Origin: SIG438 sp034117945 | GTDB taxonomy: Bacteria; Bacillota; Clostridia; HGM11514 | DNA length: 9,783 nt | Assembly (NCBI GenBank): GCA_034117945.1 | Contig: JAXEOR010000042.1 | Span: 1 to 9,783, forward strand | Reading direction: 5' to 3' | Shown here: piece by piece, positions 8,912 to 9,783 of the stretch | Position numbering within the stretch: position 1 is the first letter of the stretch | Layout of the letters: every line of letters starts with the position of its first letter | The notes under the pieces: model-generated | Told to the model about the DNA's origin: nothing | Database searches by the model: none | The model's input: only the letters and a program-made list of their open reading frames with translations | Program-made: the position numbers and the translations under genes

Positions 8912-8940
8912 AAACCGGTTTCTGAAATGGAAACCGGTTT
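8912..8940 (-). terminator. Intrinsic terminator of the zinc-ribbon gene, with operator-like palindromic arms
   Basis: Two 11-nt arms (8912-8922 and 8930-8940) pair perfectly around a 7-nt loop. On the minus strand the hairpin ends in seven consecutive T (8908-8914), so it terminates transcripts of the zinc-ribbon gene, 12 nt after its stop. Each arm also contains the self-palindrome AAACCGGTTT with a central CG, the shape of LacI-family operators; the two centres are 19 bp apart and lie about 30-50 bp before the glycosidase start codon. Termination is well supported; operator function is inference. Confidence 0.8.
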
Positions 8941-8952
8941 ATTTACTTTTCT

Positions 8953-9225
8953 TTATGCTTTGTGTTTTTCAAAGCATGCGCTACAATAAACAGGCTTGTC
9001 TGTTTTGGGCTGGAAAGGAACAACTGCTTCTCCGCCGCAATCAGCGCACACTGTTGTGAACATTTCTCTGTTTTGATTATAGCTTCGTTTTTTCGCGTCG
9101 CGGCAGGCTTTGCAGCGCTGAGGTTCGTTCTGCAGACCCTTTTCAGCGTAAAACTCCTGCTCTCCGGCGGTAAAAACGAATTCTTCTCCGCAATCCTTGC
9201 ATACTAACGTTTTGTCTTCATACAT
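8953..9225 (-). CDS. Small zinc-ribbon protein, CxxC-x17-CxxC type
   Basis: A 90-aa protein with four CxxC knuckles: Cys9/12, Cys38/41, Cys60/63 and Cys81/84. The spacing between Cys63 and Cys81 is 17 residues, matching the CxxC-x17-CxxC zinc-binding domain found widely in Clostridia. The N-terminal half (EDKTLVCKDCGEEFVFTAGE) is a related first ribbon, so two zinc sites are likely. The protein is soluble, without signal or membrane segment. Function is not known for this family; nucleic-acid or ribosome association is only a guess from the fold and the basic linker (KKRSYNQNR, 45-53). The ATG at 9225 has an AGGGG ribosome site about 6-7 nt upstream. It is transcribed toward the glycosidase but is separated from it by a terminator, so probably a single-gene unit. 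Confidence 0.88.
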   Translation of the reverse strand: MYEDKTLVCKDCGEEFVFTAGEQEFYAEKGLQNEPQRCKACRDAKKRSYNQNREMFTTVCADCGGEAVVPFQPKTDKPVYCSACFEKHKA

Positions 9226-9266
9226 GTTGATACCCCTCGCTTCTTTTATATGGATTAGTTACAATT

Positions 9267-9334
9267 TGCTCCTTGCCGGGTTTGAACCGGTCTGTTTAAT
9301 GAAACAGCATTGCCTCCGTCAGGCGATCAGAGCA
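9267..9334 (-). pseudogene. tRNA-like degenerate cloverleaf (tRNA remnant or tRNA-like RNA)
   Basis: This starts 5 nt after the CCA end of tRNA-Gly on the same strand and folds as a shortened cloverleaf. The closing stem is TGCTC (9334-9330) with GAGCA (9271-9267). A D-like hairpin has GCCT/AGGC with loop GACGG (9324-9312). An anticodon-like hairpin has CTGTT/AACAG (9307-9292) with a 6-nt loop TCATTA. A T-arm has CCGG/CCGG with the canonical TTCAAAC loop (9290-9276). Against a functional tRNA: the anticodon loop is one base short, the variable loop is almost absent, the acceptor stem is only 5-6 bp, and no CCA follows. I infer a decayed tRNA or a tRNA-like RNA. Confidence 0.45.
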
Positions 9335-9339
9335 TATGA

Positions 9340-9413
9340 TGGAGCGGGTAACGGGGATCGAACCCGCACAACCGGCTTGGGAAGCCGATACTCTACCATT
9401 GAGCTATACCCGC
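9340..9413 (-). tRNA. tRNA-Gly, anticodon CCC
   Basis: A complete cloverleaf of 74 nt with encoded CCA. The acceptor stem is GCGGGTA/TACCCGC with U73 (the usual bacterial tRNA-Gly discriminator) and then CCA. The D-arm is GCTCAATGGTAGAGT. The anticodon stem-loop TCGGC-TTCCCAA-GCCGG gives anticodon CCC, which reads GGG codons. The T-arm is GCGGG-TTCGATC-CCCGT. It begins only 10 nt after the sigH stop codon on the same strand, so it may share the sigH transcript. Confidence 0.95.
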
Positions 9414-9423
9414 ATATTTTTTA

Positions 9424-9783
9424 TTAGTTGCACAAAAGCAGCCGTTCCAGCTTGCGCTTGACCCGCTGAAGAGCATTGTCAATCGATTTCGGAGACTTGT
9501 GAACCTGCTCTGAAATCTGCTGATAGGATTTCCCCTGCAGATACAGCGTTAAAATTTCGTGCTCCATTTGACTGAGCGCGCCGGCGATGATAGTTTCACA
9601 GGCGTTGTAGCTTTCTTGATTGATGATCAGCTCTTCCGGATTCATGCAGCTGCTGCCCAGCACCACGTCTGCCAGAGTTTGGTCGGAGCTTTCGTCAAAA
9701 GCAGGCCGGCTGAGGGACACATAAGAGTTCAAGGGCTGGTGCTTTTGCCGGGTGGCGGTTTTGATGGCTGTGATCATTTGCCG
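9424..9783 (-). CDS. sigH: RNA polymerase sporulation sigma factor SigH (σH), C-terminal part
   Basis: The frame is open to the right window edge (… Arg-Gln-Met-Ile-Thr …), so the gene is cut and its true start is outside; the Met at 9777 is internal. About 119 residues are visible. They match the end of σH: the promoter-recognition helix of region 2.4 (RQMITAIKTATRQKH), a linker with SYVSLSRPAFDESSD and NPEELIINQE, and region 4 with a helix-turn-helix (about SYQQISEQVHKSPKSIDNALQRVKRKLE) that contacts the -35 box. σH directs transition-state and early sporulation genes, which suggests a spore-forming or formerly spore-forming lineage. In many Firmicutes rpmG-secE-nusG follow sigH; here tRNA-Gly follows after 10 nt. 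Very low doubt on family; paralogous σ30-type factors are the main alternative. Confidence 0.95.
   Translation of the reverse strand, partial: RQMITAIKTATRQKHQPLNSYVSLSRPAFDESSDQTLADVVLGSSCMNPEELIINQESYNACETIIAGALSQMEHEILTLYLQGKSYQQISEQVHKSPKSIDNALQRVKRKLERLLLCN

Overview
The window looks like a chromosomal segment from a spore-forming, anaerobic Bacillota (class Clostridia; an Oscillospiraceae-like gut lineage is my guess). The pointers are a Firmicutes-type 16S-23S spacer, strong AGGAGG-type ribosome sites, a σH gene closely resembling Bacillus SigH, a small CxxC-x17-CxxC zinc-ribbon protein typical of Clostridia, and T-rich intrinsic terminators. No 16S sequence or long reference alignment is available, so placement below class is inference.

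Left third (1-3286, + strand): the end of a ribosomal RNA operon. It holds the last ~218 nt of the 16S-23S spacer (no tRNA in it), a full-length 23S rRNA, a 5S rRNA and an intrinsic terminator. A near-perfect 17-bp long-range complementarity between the spacer and the 23S-5S spacer brackets the 23S and is probably a pre-rRNA processing stalk. Then come about 470 nt without a gene, containing a degenerate ~23-bp GCTGA-type repeat ladder, a second possible terminator, and the pst promoter with TTTACA/TTAACA boxes resembling a PhoP/Pho box.

Middle (3756-6521, + strand): pstS-pstC-pstA, a phosphate ABC importer made of a lipoprotein receptor and two permease subunits. An intrinsic terminator follows pstA directly, so the ATPase PstB and the regulator PhoU that usually complete this operon are not next in line. 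From 6522 to 6900 there is no convincing gene. That stretch has an AT-rich palindrome beside a leftward promoter-like sequence, and an exceptionally long (20-bp stem) hairpin.

Right third (6909-9783, - strand): listed in transcription order from the right edge, these are the C-terminal part of sigH (runs off the window), tRNA-Gly(CCC) only 10 nt after it, a tRNA-like degenerate cloverleaf, a 90-aa zinc-ribbon protein, a terminator whose arms are AAACCGGTTT palindromes, and a 658-aa cytoplasmic GHL6-type putative glycoside hydrolase. This enzyme has no transporter or regulator gene beside it, so its substrate cannot be read from context.

I do not see an obviously new multi-gene system. The most interesting items are small: the tRNA-like element after tRNA-Gly, the terminator/operator-like double palindrome before the glycosidase, the repeat ladder behind the rRNA operon, and the pst operon ending before pstB.
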